DNA from: Silene latifolia
Lineage: Eukaryota; Streptophyta; Magnoliopsida; Caryophyllales; Caryophyllaceae
DNA length: 64,000 bases
Direction: 5' to 3'
NCBI RefSeq assembly: GCF_048544455.1
Contig: NC_133538.1
Coordinates: forward strand, 456,085,311-456,149,310
Translations under genes and position numbers: made by a program
Notes under the pieces: model-generated
Databases searched by the model: none
What the model saw: only the letters and a program-made list of their open reading frames with translations
Told to the model about the DNA's origin: nothing
In this document: in pieces, positions 21,694 to 32,843 of the stretch
Numbering within the stretch: position 1 is the stretch's first letter
Layout of the letters: the number at the start of each line of letters is the position of its first letter

Positions 21694-21714
21694 TGGTCTC
21701 TGATCTGGCTCTCC

Positions 21715-22536
21715 CTAGATGGCTGGGGTCAACACATGAGTAATCGGTATGTTTGATAGTTCTGCGGGCTGGAAGGTGGATCCCAACGTGGCCAGAGCGT
21801 CTGCCTCCATGTTCTGCTCCCGCGGCACCTGAGTTATCTTGAATGTTCTGAATTTTGACTTTCGCTCTGTGGCTATTTTCAAGTAAGCTATCATCTTTGG
21901 ATCACGCGCTACATACTCGTTGTTTACATGATTTACCACAAGTAAGGAGTCACTGTATACCCTCAGGTTCCTCACTTTGAGCCCTGACGCCATCTGCATC
22001 CCAAGTATAAGAGCTTCATACTCGGCTTCGTTGTTGGTTGCCTTGAACTTACACCTAATGGCTTGCACTATCATGTCTCCTTTAGGAGATCGAAGGACTA
22101 GACCTACGCCAGCCCCTCTTGCATTTGAGGCTCCATCAATGTACAAGGTCCATATTTCACCATCCTGATTCCCTGTTATCGCCAGCATTCCTTCTCCTGC
22201 CTCCCTACGGGTGGCGGGGCAGAAGTCAGAGACGAAATCTGCTAGGGCTTGGGATTTTATCGCCGTTCTGGGTTCAAATTGCAAGTCATAGCCACTAAGA
22301 TGTACTGACCACTTAGTCATTCTGCCTGAAAGTTCAGGCTTCCTCATAATAGTCTTTAGCGGGTAATTGGTTATGACATGGATGGTGTGAGATTCAAAGT
22401 ACGGCCGCATTTTATAAGAAGCAGTAACCAAAGCCAATGCTAGTTTTTCAAAGGAAGTGTACCTGGTCTCTGCAAGGAGCAGAGACTTGCTAATGTAATA
22501 CACGGGATGCTGCACTCCTTCTTGTTCTTTGACCAA
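21715..22536 (-). pseudogene. RNase H plus second RNase H-like domain, Retand-like pol
   Basis: The first part (SLLLAETRYTSFEKLALAL, then HVITNYPLKTIM) is the Ty3-type RNase H following RT. The second part (WTLYIDGASNARGAGVGLVL, then NNEAEYEALILGM and VYSDSLLVVNHV) has the D-E-D acidic set of the extra RNase H that marks the Tat clade. It ends with an in-frame stop at 21715 before integrase. A frame change separates it from RT at about 22540. Confidence 0.9.
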
Positions 22537-22555
22537 GACTGCGCTTACAGTTTGC

Positions 22556-23629
22556 TTAGTGGACCGATGTACAACAAAATAGTGGTTCCCCTTGCTCAGG
22601 TTTCGCGAGTAATGGTGGCGTGCTTAGGTAGCTTTTGAGTTCTGCGAATGCTTTTTCATGCTCCTCGGTCCATTCAATTTCTCGACTCTTCCTCAATATA
22701 TCATAGAATAGTTTGCACCTATCCGAGGCCCTTGATATGAACCTGTTTAGGGCCGCCACCTTCCCCGCCAGCCTCTGCACGTCTTTTGGCTTCTGGGGTG
22801 ATTCCAGCTGGAGTATTGCTCTTATCTGTTCTTTGCTTGCCTCAATTCCCCTCTGGGTCACCATGTACCCTAGGAATTTTCCTGAAGATACCCCAAACGA
22901 GCATTTGGACGGATTAAGTTTCATTTTAAACTCCCTTAACGTTTGGAAGGTGTCTGCTAAGTGCTCCATGTGCATTCCTGCTTTTTTGGACTTCACCACC
23001 ATGTCGTCTATGTATACTTCCATGGTCTTTCCTATTTGTTGCTTGAACATTTTATTTACTAGCCGCTGGTACGTAGACCCGGCGTTCTTTAGGCCAAAGG
23101 GCATGACCTTGTAACAATATATGCCTCTTTCCGACATGAATGCTGTTTTCTCTTGATCTTGCGGATGCATCTTGATTTGATTATAAACGCTCCAGGCATC
23201 GAGGAAAGTGAGTACCTCGTGTTCTGCGGTAGCGTCCACCATTGCATCGATATGTGGCAGTGGGAAGGGATCCTTGGGACAAGCTTTGTTTAGATCTGTG
23301 AAGTCTACGCACACCCTCCATTTGCCGTTCTTCTTGGGCACTACTACTACGTTAGAGAGCCACTCAGGGTAACTGACTTCTCTAATTTTATCTGCTGCCA
23401 GGAGACTGTCTACTTCTTTGTTAATGACCTCATTTCTTTCTGTCGCGAATTTTCTTCTCTTCTGCTGTACTGGGGTGCAGCTTGGGTTCACGCTTAATTT
23501 ATGCGAAATAACGGATGGGTCTATGCTTACCATATCATTGTGGGACCAGGCGAAGCAGTCCATGTTGTTCTTGAGAAATTGAATCAACCGGTTGTGCAGC
23601 TCTTCACTGCAAGTTGCCCCAATCAACAC
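22556..23629 (-). pseudogene. Reverse transcriptase of the Retand-like element
   Basis: It copies element RNA into DNA. Visible RT motifs are VPKKNGKWRVCVDFTDLNKA, PFPLPHIDAMVD, FMSERGIYCYKVMPFGLKNA and the catalytic YIDDMVVKS, followed by LNPSKCSFGV and FLGYMV. In block A the sequence reads FLDAWSVYNQI; my expectation for this family is Tyr-Ser-Gly, so Trp-Ser-Val may be damage or a base error. The frame differs from protease (upstream) and from RNase H (downstream), giving two frameshifts close to its ends. Confidence 0.92.
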
Positions 23630-23633
23630 TGTC

Positions 23634-24473
23634 CTATCCGGGTGTTCCTCGTCCAGGTGTATCTGGTCCAGCTCCTCCGAGGGAGGCTCCTTGTATTCTG
23701 TCGAGGTACCCCGGTCCTGTAATTGCTATGAGGGGAGCTTGGTTGTAGCCTTGAGGGCTTGGGTATAGCAGTTTCTGGATTCCTCTTGATCTCCTTTTAC
23801 CGTAACCGTGCCCCATGGTGTTGGGAACTTGAGACACTTGATGATATGTTGAAGGCACTGCCTTCATCTGATGCAGCCACGGTCTTCCTAGTATCACGTT
23901 GTAGGTGGTTGGACCTTCCATGACTAGGTATCTCACTAGTTTATTAACTCCTTCAATATACGTTGGGATGGTTATCTCACCTACTGAATGCGCGGTCTCC
24001 CCACTGAATCCCACCAGGGGCACAGATTTCTTTATCAGGTTTTCTTTATCGAAACCCATGGTTTTGAGGGTTTCGAGTATGATAAGGTTCACAGAGCTCT
24101 CTGTATCTACCAATGCTTTCCGTACAGTGCAATTGCCAATGGATAACGTTATAGTTAGGGCATCTTCGTGCTGCTCTGCGCCGCTTTCTATGTCAGTCTC
24201 ATCGAAAGTTACCGGGGGTAAATTGCTCTGGCTTACTCTGTAAGAAATTTCAGGATGATCCCCTTTACTTCCGGTGGCTTTCCTCTTGGCAACGGAATAT
24301 GTCAAACCTGATAGCTCGGATCCGCCTGTTATCACGTTAATAATTTTCGTGCATATGGGTGGAGCAGAAGGAAGCACCTGATTTCTTTGCTTCCCTCCCG
24401 TCCCCTGCTGCCCCCACGTGATAGCGGTGGTCCAAGTTTCCTTTGCGTACCGAAAATTTACTTCCTTTCGCAA
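23634..24473 (-). pseudogene. Aspartic protease region of the Retand-like element
   Basis: Protease processes gag-pol. The active-site loop reads LVDTESSVNLI where DTGSS is expected, a Gly-to-Glu change that should abolish catalysis if real. The flap and C-terminal region ([21 protein letters not shown]) are well kept. The frame overlaps the end of gag in another frame (24337-24473) and shifts again before RT. Confidence 0.85.
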
Positions 24474-25392
24474 CCTGTAGTGGTCTTTTTACGTGACCTA
24501 TGTCTTGGTGCCATTCGCATCTTTTGTCTTGTCTCTCATCATCGTTGGGTCGGTCTGAGTGGGAGGCTTCGGCCACCTTACCCGATCGCCTGGGCTCCTC
24601 GGTGCTTTCGGATCCTTCCATTCCCGTGTTGAATCCATATTCAGATAGTTTAGGAGGATGCTGGGAGTCGTCAATTTGCTGAGTTTTTTCTGCTACCCTG
24701 TTGATATTGGGTCTGCTGTACGGTTTAGCTCTGTCGTCTTTCTTTTCTGTTGCAAACTTCCTGCTTGTCTTGTCGAAGCTTGCTATACCCTTTCTAGCCT
24801 GTATGTCTTCTTCTAACCTTAACGCCGCTGTAGCTCTCTGCTGGACTTCATCGAATCTTTCACAAGGGTACATCGTTAATTCTTTGTAGAGGCTGGATTC
24901 CTTATCCAGGCCCTGCCTGAAGGCATTGATGGCAGTGGACGTATCGCAGCCCCGTATTGAGACTTTCTCTGCATTGAACCTTGTGACATAATCTTTGATT
25001 GATTCACCTATTTCCTGGACGATCTTGTACAGGTCGCTTGGCTGCTTGGGTGTTTTCCGGCTGCTGGAGAACAGTTGGTTAAATGCGTTGACTAAATCAG
25101 CGAATGAACTTATGGTCCCGTTAGGCAAGCCAACGAACCATTGTAATGCTGCTTCGGTTAGGGTTGAACCAAATCCTTTACACATACATGCCTCCTTTGA
25201 GGCTCCCGTGGCGGTAGTAACCATCATCTTCTGCTTGAATTGACTGATATGATCACAGAGGTCTGTGGTTCCATCGAAGAGGGTCATCGTTGGGACGCTA
25301 AGTCCTTTTGGTATGGCCACTGTAGCTATATTGTCAGTGAATGGTGAGTCAGCATAGCTTTCTGGTGCAGCCATCTTCATAGGCAGAGGCAT
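24337..25392 (-). pseudogene. Gag capsid and zinc-knuckle region of the Retand-like element
   Basis: The capsid-type sequence runs MTLFDGTTDLCDHISQFKQK and then ALQWFVGLPNGTISSFADLV, the retrotrans_gag pattern, with DYVTRFNAEKVSIRGCD further on. A zinc-binding CEWHQDIGHVK segment lies near the C-terminus but its last Cys is missing, in step with a frame change around 24450. It is joined to the N-terminal gag part in a different frame. Confidence 0.87.
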
Positions 25393-26321
25393 TCCTGGGA
25401 CCCTCCGGAGAAGGCTCCGTAGTTCCTGGTACTGCTGTTCTATGTATGTCTCTCTCCCGGTGGCTCGCAGATGCTCCTGTGACTGACGTTCTGCTCCTCG
25501 TACGAAGTTTTGCTGTTCCAGGACTTTGTTTGACGTGCCTGCGATGTTTCTGCCGCCGGAGTACCTTCCCGGGTATATTCAACTTGATTCGTAACTGGCA
25601 TCCTGGTTATTGGGACCGCAACTGTAGCCCTGCTTCTCTGCTGTCCCACCGCGCCTGATGTGGGTGTAGGCTCTTGGCGTGCTGGTTCCTCGTCTGGTGT
25701 TAATGCCCCCAGTCCTGTTGGGACCAGGCCTCCTCTTGGCTGTGGTGTTCCATCCATGTCTAGCCTGAGTGCTACTTCGCGTGGTAACACCCGTGTCTGC
25801 CTCCGATCCCCACTTTCTCCTGGCGGCCTTCCAGATCTGTCTTCCTGCACCCAAGGGGTTGAACTAGCGGCCTGGCTCCTTAATTCGTTGATCTGCGCTC
25901 GGAGGAGATTGTTGTCCTCTTCCATCTGGGATCTCAAGCTTCTATTTTCGCTTTGCATAGTCCTGATGGTCCTAGCTAATGTGTCCAGCCTGCTTATCAT
26001 GATGCTGGTGGGACTCGGAGGAGCCTGAATCTGTTGCCTGGGTTGTGCTCCTCTTTCAGACTGCATGACTCCCTGCTGTCCCTGGATGACTCCTGTATCT
26101 CTAGTCTGAGCCCTTCCCGAAGATGGGCTTGCTGCTACCTGGGAACTCTGACTTTGTTTGGCTGCTGGTATCTGAGCAGCAGTGGTGGTTTTACCCGAAG
26201 TTGTACGCGCTACCGCTGCTGCCGAGGGAGATGGTATCTGTGTTGCTGCTGAAGGGGGTGGCACCTGTGTTGCTGGTGCACCGCCGACGTTGCCTGAGGT
26301 TGTTTCTTTGTGTCCGGACAT
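25393..26321 (-). pseudogene. Gag N-terminal region of the Retand-like element
   Basis: Translation starts at MSGHKETTSGN (26321), about 40 bp downstream of the PBS. The region is rich in Ala, Ser, Pro, Gln and Thr, with a coiled-coil-like stretch (SRLDTLARTIRTMQSENRSL). The frame runs to about 25440 and a frameshift near 25500 joins it to the capsid part. Confidence 0.8.
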
Positions 26322-26363
26322 GTTTTGACTGTTGACTGGACTGACTAACGAAGACGACCACTA

Positions 26364-26384
26364 TGCCCCACGGTGGGTGCCAAA
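26364..26384 (-). promoter_or_regulatory. Primer-binding site of the Retand-like element
   Basis: In sense orientation TTTGGCACCCACCGTGGGGC starts one base after the 5' LTR. Position and TGG start fit a PBS. I cannot name the tRNA with confidence. Confidence 0.7.
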
Positions 26385-26385
26385 C

Positions 26386-26930
26386 TGTTTTGGTAAATTT
26401 CTACCAATTTAGGGTTAAAGCGGTCTTAGCGTTAGGTCTATGTTACGATTTGAATGATTATTGTATGTTATCCTGTATGAACGACTTAAACGAAGAACAC
26501 ATGCAATTTTGGTGACGCGGAAAACCCGATGTGGGAAACAACCGCGGGGGGAGACGGAATCCCACCAATATTTTCACTATAATTCGAGAGGAAATACAGT
26601 TCGTATGCTTGCTATGAATGCTAGGGTGTAGTTCTTGTATTTTCTGATGATCTTTCTTCTTTGCATTGAGGCTCTTTATATAGGGGAGCTCGTTGGGCTA
26701 GGGTTTCTTGCTTTCCCTCCAAGTTATCCCTAATTTGACATTGGGTAGGACTTTCCTTCTTCGGATCTCGCAAGATTTTGGACTCTCATAAGCTTCTCCC
26801 GCGTGGACCAAAGCCCATATCCTACGCCGCTTGCTGACGCTGGCACCCTGACTCCCTGATACCCTGCATCCCGTGACGCTCCCAGGCCTGCTGCCCCTAG
26901 TCAGCCCATATCCAGATTTTGGGCCTAACA
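26386..26930 (-). repeat. 5' LTR of the Retand-like element
   Basis: It starts (sense) TGTTAGGCCC at 26930 and ends at 26386 beside the PBS. The TATA box is at about 26674-26685. The right target copy CCTAA follows at 26931. Confidence 0.93.
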
Positions 26931-26935
26931 CCTAA

Positions 26936-27696
26936 CTATAATTTACAGCTTTTTCATATTCTCATTAAATGTCACGTCTTAGCTATGTGTATAATTTTTT
27001 TCAAACACACTTGATATGGTGGTGATTTATATGTTGTATCAAGTATTCTAATGCACTGGCTGTACGTAGTATGCAATGTTTCTCAATAAAGAATGCATAG
27101 AGTTTTTTTAGTGTAGTGATAGGCTTAAGGGGGAAGAATACTCTAGCTACAATTATAGCCAACACCAACAAACACGAAGAAACCAACAAACACTTTTGAT
27201 ATGCCCATTTACCTTTTGCTCAACACAACCACCCCGACTTTTCTTCGCCAGCGCATCACTATCCCCACTTGCATAAAAGATAAACACTAAGTTATTCATC
27301 GCAGTTCCAGTTTATATAGAGGTTAATCGTCTTTTTTTTGTAAACACCAAACTGGTTGTCATTTTTTTTTTTTGCAATGTAAACTGACATTCAATGCAAC
27401 TATCAGCTTCATTATGGATTAAATGGGAACATTGTTTTCTTGTGTTGTTAATCGTTTACACAGGGTGTGGATGTATAAATTTGACCCACAGACGGTGTCT
27501 GTGGGTAAAACCCATGATGTGGGGATATATGAAGGGTGTATGGGGTAGGAGTTATGAAATGTCACTGCTCAAAACAATATCTACTGTATTAAAAATTTCC
27601 TTTCAGATGGAAGCTTTGGACATCTTTGGAACTCACATATTGCAAAGTTGAAAGCAATAATCGGATATTTCCTTCTTTTCATTTCGACCATCGTTA
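26936..27696. other. Old flanking sequence, no gene recognised
   Basis: It continues the sequence at 16623-16736 across the Retand-like insertion. It is A/T-rich and contains one perfect hairpin (27484-27506) and T-runs at about 27334 and 27364. A plus-strand frame at 27394-27651 shows no known domain. Confidence 0.55.
27484..27506. repeat. Perfect hairpin, 10-bp arms, 3-nt loop
   Basis: ACCCACAGAC-GGT-GTCTGTGGGT. No terminator or RNA gene context is visible. Confidence 0.8.
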
Positions 27697-27705
27697 CACT
27701 TTAGT

Positions 27706-28176
27706 GAATCCATTTTTGAAATAATGCCGAAAAATAAAATATTTGTCGTTTTGGGTCGGTTTTGAAAATATTTGTCAAAATGGTGTCCACGTAGGTTCGT
27801 GATTTCTAGACCTGAAACACACCACTACCAATGACGTGTTTTGTGAAAGAAACACGCCATTAGCAGTGGCGTGTCTTTACAACAATTTTTTTCTTCAACT
27901 GACATAACTTAAAAAAAAAAAAAAAATTATACTAAGACACGCCATAGGGAGTGGCGTGTTTCCACTCCGAAACCTGCCATTCTCAATGGCGTGTTTGTTT
28001 TAGTCCATTTTTTAATGAAGTTTCTTTCCCTACTCATTATAAACACGCCATTGGTAGTGGCGTGTTTTTGGTCCAGAAATCCCGAGCCTACGTGGACACC
28101 ATTTTGACAAATATTTTCAAAACCGATCCAAAACGACAAATATTTTACTTTTGAACATTATTTCAAAAATGGACTC
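27706..28176. mobile_element. MULE-type MITE with long terminal inverted repeats, 471 bp
   Basis: The 9-bp target duplication CACTTTAGT occurs at 27697-27705 and 28177-28185; nine bases is the Mutator hallmark. Inverted repeats of about 130-150 bp begin GARTCCATTTTTGAAATAAT and include GGTGTCCACGTAGG. The centre carries five short hairpin modules of the form ACACGCCA-7 nt-TGGCGTGT. There is no coding capacity. Confidence 0.88.
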
Positions 28177-28185
28177 CACTTTAGT

Positions 28186-28370
28186 TTCATAATCCTAAAA
28201 GCCAAGCAAGCAAACATTACATCTACAACATCGGTATTCTCTAACATTATGCGTTAGAAAATGAAAAGAATTGAGAGAGCTACCTTAATTGCTTCGTTAC
28301 CCTGTCAATGAATTGGAACCAGCACATTAATTAGAAATATATTGATGAAAATGATGAACGATTTGCTGAA
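28186..28370. other. Spacer, nothing recognised
   Basis: A/T-rich sequence between the MULE-type MITE and the Stowaway-like MITE. I see no gene or repeat. Confidence 0.5.
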
Positions 28371-28465
28371 TTCCCTTTTTGTCTCAGTCATTTATTTTAA
28401 ATTTATTTAAAATCTTCTTCGCAAAAGAAAGGAAAGGCCAACAAATGACTGGCACGGAGGGAGTA
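28371..28465. mobile_element. Stowaway-like (Tc1/mariner) MITE, about 95 bp
   Basis: The right end reads GGCACGGAGGGAGTA, the inverse of the CTCCCTCCGT terminus of plant Stowaway elements with a TA target. The left end is degenerate (TTCCCTTTTTGTCTCAGTCA), but the inner words CAGTCATTTATTT and CAAATGACTGG pair as an inverted repeat. Confidence 0.6.
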
Positions 28466-29100
28466 ACGTATAACAAGTAACATACCAGAACATCGTCATC
28501 GGAAGGTGAAATGTTTATTGGGGCAGTATAACACCCTCTTTTATCCAAGAGCCTTAACTAGGCCTTCCTAGATAAAAGGAGTTGTTACCATTTCGGATTG
28601 CCCGAGATAGTGAATAACATAGTAAAATAAATCACAGTACTTTAATTAAAATAAACATTTAATGGTCTTATTACAAAGTTCCCCAAAGCAAGTAACTGAA
28701 TAAATATTAAAGTACAAACTTGCAGCGGAAATTAAATGTTATAGAATAAAACAACTGTCTAAACTAGTGAGCTAGACGACTAAGTCGACACGCCATCCAT
28801 CCTCATGCGTCCCAATGCTTCCCTAAATCAGCTAGTCTCAAGTACCTGTTATCTTTAATCCACTGCCCAATTAACCGGAAATATTAATTGGTTCACCACA
28901 TGACGCCATCAATTAAAGCAGGCATCAATTTTATTTGATAGACACAAACAAACGTCAACCTATGGTCGAGTAGGATAAATAAACAACATAAATAACAACC
29001 ACAATATAAATAATTGTTGAGATATGCAAATGCTTAACCACCAAATTCAATCTCCCGAGACACCCATTCATCCCGCCAATCCCTGAACCAGGGTATTCGC

Positions 29101-29310
29101 ACATTATCCACCAGAGACTAAGCCTGGGGCCTTCCATAACACACATTATCCACCAACGACTAAGCGTGGGGCCTTCCAATACTCACGTTATCCACCAGAG
29201 ACTAAGCATGCGGCCTTCCAACAATACTTACATTATTCCCCAGAGATTAAGCCTGGAGCCTTCCAATACTCACGTTATCCACCAGAGACTAAGCCTGGGG
29301 CCTTCCAAAA
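29101..29310. repeat. Tandem repeat, five copies of about 43 bp
   Basis: The unit contains TATCCACCAGAGACTAAGCC then TGGGGCCTTCCA. Copies start near 29101, 29143, 29186, 29230 and 29272, with a few differences each. Confidence 0.9.
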
Positions 29311-30068
29311 ATACTTACCCATATATATTAATTAAACCGTGAAGCACTTCACAATTAAATATAATAGAACACAGAATATATTCCACACAACAATCCAAAC
29401 AGAAACTATTTCTCAACCACCATATAAAACTCAATACAATAATGCAACACATTAAGACGGTCTAGCGGAGTAGATATCCTATCTGGCAAGCAATACTCCA
29501 ATTACGCAATCAAATAAAAATATTCTTCAACCGAAACCGCCACCGATGATTAATAATAATAATTACAAATTACTATCTACCAATTATATAATACCATTAA
29601 ACTATTTATACATTAATTATATTAATTACATTATTACGTAATTCAATAATATAAAACCCGTCTCAACCCAAAACCAAACCCGTCTTATACTATCAAATCG
29701 CCCGCGTATTTCCCCCAAAATACCAACCCAACTAACACCCAACACCCATGTTTAACCCGTGTTAAACCACACACAAAACAACCCCCTTATACCACAGCAT
29801 AACCACCACACCATAACCAGACACGGTGCCCAACAGCCCTGACCAATACCCGTGAAACCACCACACGTGGCTGCCAAATACGAGCCCTAGAAACAACAAC
29901 AAACAACACCAACAACCACCTTTATACTCGGTTTAACAACCAACTAACCACCATCACCAACCAACCCAGCCACCTCTGACCCACGGTGGAACTAGCAATA
30001 CCACCACCCTACCATGGTCTCGAGTCAGGTCATACCACCATGACTTGGGTCAGCCTTACACACGACAC

Positions 30069-30118
30069 ACAACAACAAACAACAAACAACAAACAACAAA
30101 CAACAAACAACAAACAAC
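30069..30118. repeat. Microsatellite (ACAACAA)n
   Basis: About seven copies of the heptamer ACAACAA inside the LTR fragment. Confidence 0.9.
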
Positions 30119-30503
30119 ATAACACCTCCTGTACACACGGTTTTCTGCCACAAAATCAGCCATTAAACGCAACCCAAACCACCACCAATTGTACCACTGT
30201 GGATCACCACCACACCGTGCCTAACTATGGTGAACCACGTCCCAAACCTCACCAGCAATTCCTCCTAAAACACGACCTAAACAGCAGCTTAACACCAACA
30301 GTAATAACAACACCTTGACCACCCTATATAAACAACCAGTTTACTACCACTAACCACCACCCAAACCGCCATCCACGACAACCAACGTGACCTCTACTCC
30401 ACCCATGACAACACCCAACCCTGAGCCTACCCTAGGTTAGCTACGCACAAGGGTAAAAACCAGCCCAATGTCGGTCCATTCAATAACAATAATAGCAATA
30501 TAC

Positions 30504-30690
30504 CACTAGTAGAAATAAGGAGATTGACATCGGCACAGTGGCATCGATTCTTATTAAAACCAATGCCAATTGTTGTTTAATGTAATATTGGCATCGGTTA
30601 GGACTAAGGAACCGATGTCTATAGTGTATTTTTAAGAATTGCCATCGGTTGTACAATTGGAACCGATGCCAATTGTATTCCTATCATAGA
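30504..30690. repeat. Left terminal and subterminal repeats of CACTA 3
   Basis: Words such as TTGGCATCGGTT and AACCGATGCCAATT alternate in opposite orientation, for example 30590-30620 and 30645-30680. This matches the right subterminal block at 52815-53085. Confidence 0.9.
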
Positions 30691-32843
30691 GGGTAAAATT
30701 AGAGCTGCTGTTAAATGAGTTGTTTCCTCGCACACAAAAAACCATAGAAACTCAGATCTATATACTCCATCCTCTCACTTACAACCTTTCAACACTTGAT
30801 CCAACCACGACGGCTAGCAACACCGCACACCGGTTGCTTTGCTCTTCTCCGCACACCCCACCACCACAAGCGACATACATATACTAATATCAACCCTCCT
30901 GCAGCTCCTACATTCCGTCATTCTCGATATAATAGGTATAATCTCCCTTTTGTATAATTTTAATTAATTTTTCAGGGGTTGTGAGTCACTTTTTGAATCT
31001 TATTTTATGCTAAATCGACTATGTTAAATCATTGTTTGATGTTATTATTGTTGTTTCTTTTCTTCTACTTCAGGTCTTCGGTTAGATTGACATAATTTGA
31101 TAATTAGGGTTTATGAAATTTGGTGTCTTTTATTCAATTCAAATTAGGTTGTTGCATTATCTTATTCAGGTATTTGGCTTACATCTATCTCTTAATCTTG
31201 TACATTTTTACTTGTATTATTGTAGAACTAATCAAATACGTGAACTTACTGTGTGATTGGTTTAGTTTTTCAAACAAAGTGTTTGCTGTTCTACTAGATA
31301 AATCAGTTGTTGTAAAACAAAGTGTTTGTTGTTTTACTAGATAAATCACATGTATATGTTGAAGAATCTCATTTTCACTAGGCATTTACCATCAACTATA
31401 ATCATCTTCGCTGATGATATTTTTCTTTCCCGAGAGGGTGACAGTAGTACTTTGTGGTTTTTATGGTCATATGCTACTCTTATTCATGTTTATTGTAATA
31501 GCTGTAAGCTGTGTACTTGTATGATGAAATATGAGTAGTGTTTTTTTTTAAAAGATTTGTATAAATGGGGTGGACTGAAATAAGAGGCCCTAAAGGTTAA
31601 AATTAGATACCCTTTATATGCTGTACTACTATTTTTTGAAAGCAATTATTCTAATCTAGGTAGATCAAACCTAGACATCACTTCCTTCTAGTTCTCTTCA
31701 TATACATAGCCTATTCCGTTCCTCTTATGCATTAATTTACTCATGGGCATTTATCGCCTATTTTCATATATTCATTATGGATTTGGCTTACATAATGTCT
31801 GGTGCTTTATTTGTTTACAAGTGCTAAATCTTTAGTGCTTATGTTTCTCTTTCACTTGCCTTCTTTTGTCTTACAACTGACCTAATAATTATTATTTAGT
31901 TAAAACCTCCGAGTTCATGTTATAATTGTTATAGGAGGGAGATTTTGGGGTTAAGTTACATATCCCCGCATCTTATAAAAACTAGGATGCTTAGATTTGA
32001 TGTTTCTATATCTTACTCCAAGGTTTTCAATTTTAATTCTAATAATGGATATATGATGCAGGTTCAAAAACCATTCGCAGCTTGAGGGAGGATTCAAAAA
32101 ATGGAGGATATAAAGTTTTATTTTAAAATCGATTTTACATTTTCTTTACGTTTTAGCATGTTAATGTGTTTGCGTCTTCTTTACGAATCTACTATTAATA
32201 ACCGTCATTACAAGTGATATTATTTAGGTGAGATTCTGGTGTTGGTAGCCATGTGGGCGGGTGTCTGGTGGATCTCTTAATGACTGGGTAGCTTTGTTTA
32301 TGCCTTATGCTTGTGCCCTATGCTTTTTCAAGTTCGTTAAGGAGCAGTTTAGTTGTTTGTGCCTTATGCTTTTCCAAGTTCGTGAAATGTATTTCAATTT
32401 CATTGTATACTTATTTAAAAATCTACCATTATTATTCTTTTTTGTGTTGTGTATTTCAGGTTCAATAATTACACTGGAAATGCAATTTTTGTTTTGTTAT
32501 CATTGATCTTTAATATTGGTTGTTTGCATAATCCAGCGCATTAAATTCAAAGATTTCCAAGTAAAAAAAATTACTCGAGAAGCAAGAAACATGTTATTGA
32601 TCTCTAAGTAGTTTTTTTCCCTTTCAGTTTCTTATTTCCGCCCTTGATTTGGAGATTTTAAGGATCAGACACTCGGATCCCTACCTGTATCAGATCCTTA
32701 TACCAAGGTCGAGCATCACATGTTATATAGTCGTAAGACTGTGTACACCTGACAACCTTGTTCCGCCAATTATGAGTGAACTTAAGGCGTTTGGGCTATA
32801 TTATTGTTGTTGGTAATGACTGAAATGTATTTTTAATATGCAG
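30691..32843. other. CACTA 3 interior, 5' part, no gene recognised
   Basis: About 30720-30930 looks like a pyrimidine-rich 5' UTR followed by T-rich, intron-like sequence. A short frame near 31380-31450 reads IIFADDIFLSREGD, which resembles the FADD motif of non-LTR (LINE) reverse transcriptase, but it is too short to call. Other small frames show nothing I know. Confidence 0.5.

Larger units (their letters stand above)
16737..26930 (-). mobile_element. Retand/Tat-type Ty3-gypsy retrotransposon, complete, 10.2 kb
   Basis: LTRs of 543 and 545 bp (16737-17279, 26386-26930) are flanked by identical CCTAA (16732-16736, 26931-26935). On the minus strand the order is gag, protease, RT, RNase H, a second RNase H-like domain, then integrase, which is the Tat-clade layout. 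On the plus strand, between integrase and the 3' LTR, lies a four-exon gene. The clade call rests on the tandem RNase H domains, the antisense gene and the short LTRs; Retand was described in Silene. Gag-pol has four frame changes and one in-frame stop, so this copy is not autonomous as read. Confidence 0.93.
28527..30503 (-). repeat. Chromovirus-type LTR fragment, minus orientation
   Basis: The left edge reads TATAACACCCTC, the inverse of an LTR end GGGTGTTATA. The adjoining 70 bp (sense CCGAAATGGTAACAAC ... AAGGCTCTTGGATAAAAG) matches in layout the end of the chromovirus LTR at 58420-58483 (CCGAGATGGTGGCATCC ... AAGGCACTTGGAGTATGG). No PBS lies beyond the edge, so it is a 3' or solo LTR. 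Its other end is not seen, because CACTA 4 and CACTA 3 insert at 30503/30504. It contains a 43-bp tandem repeat (29101-29310) and a 7-bp microsatellite (30069-30118). Confidence 0.6.

Noticed and set aside
25660..26028. 122-codon plus-strand frame opposite gag, with similar ones opposite RT (22713-23114) and integrase (20738-21154)
   Set aside because: They mirror GC-rich or strongly coding minus-strand gag-pol and show no independent domain.
27484..27506. Hairpin considered as a rho-independent terminator
   Set aside because: There is no U-tract after the stem and the genome is eukaryotic.
28041..28067. TGGCGTGT hairpins considered as a tRNA or snoRNA gene
   Set aside because: There are no A/B boxes, no cloverleaf and no C/D or H/ACA elements. 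They are part of the MITE foldback.
29986..30318. 110-codon plus-strand frame rich in Gln/Asn/Thr
   Set aside because: It runs through an ACAACAA microsatellite and CCA-rich LTR sequence; composition explains its openness.
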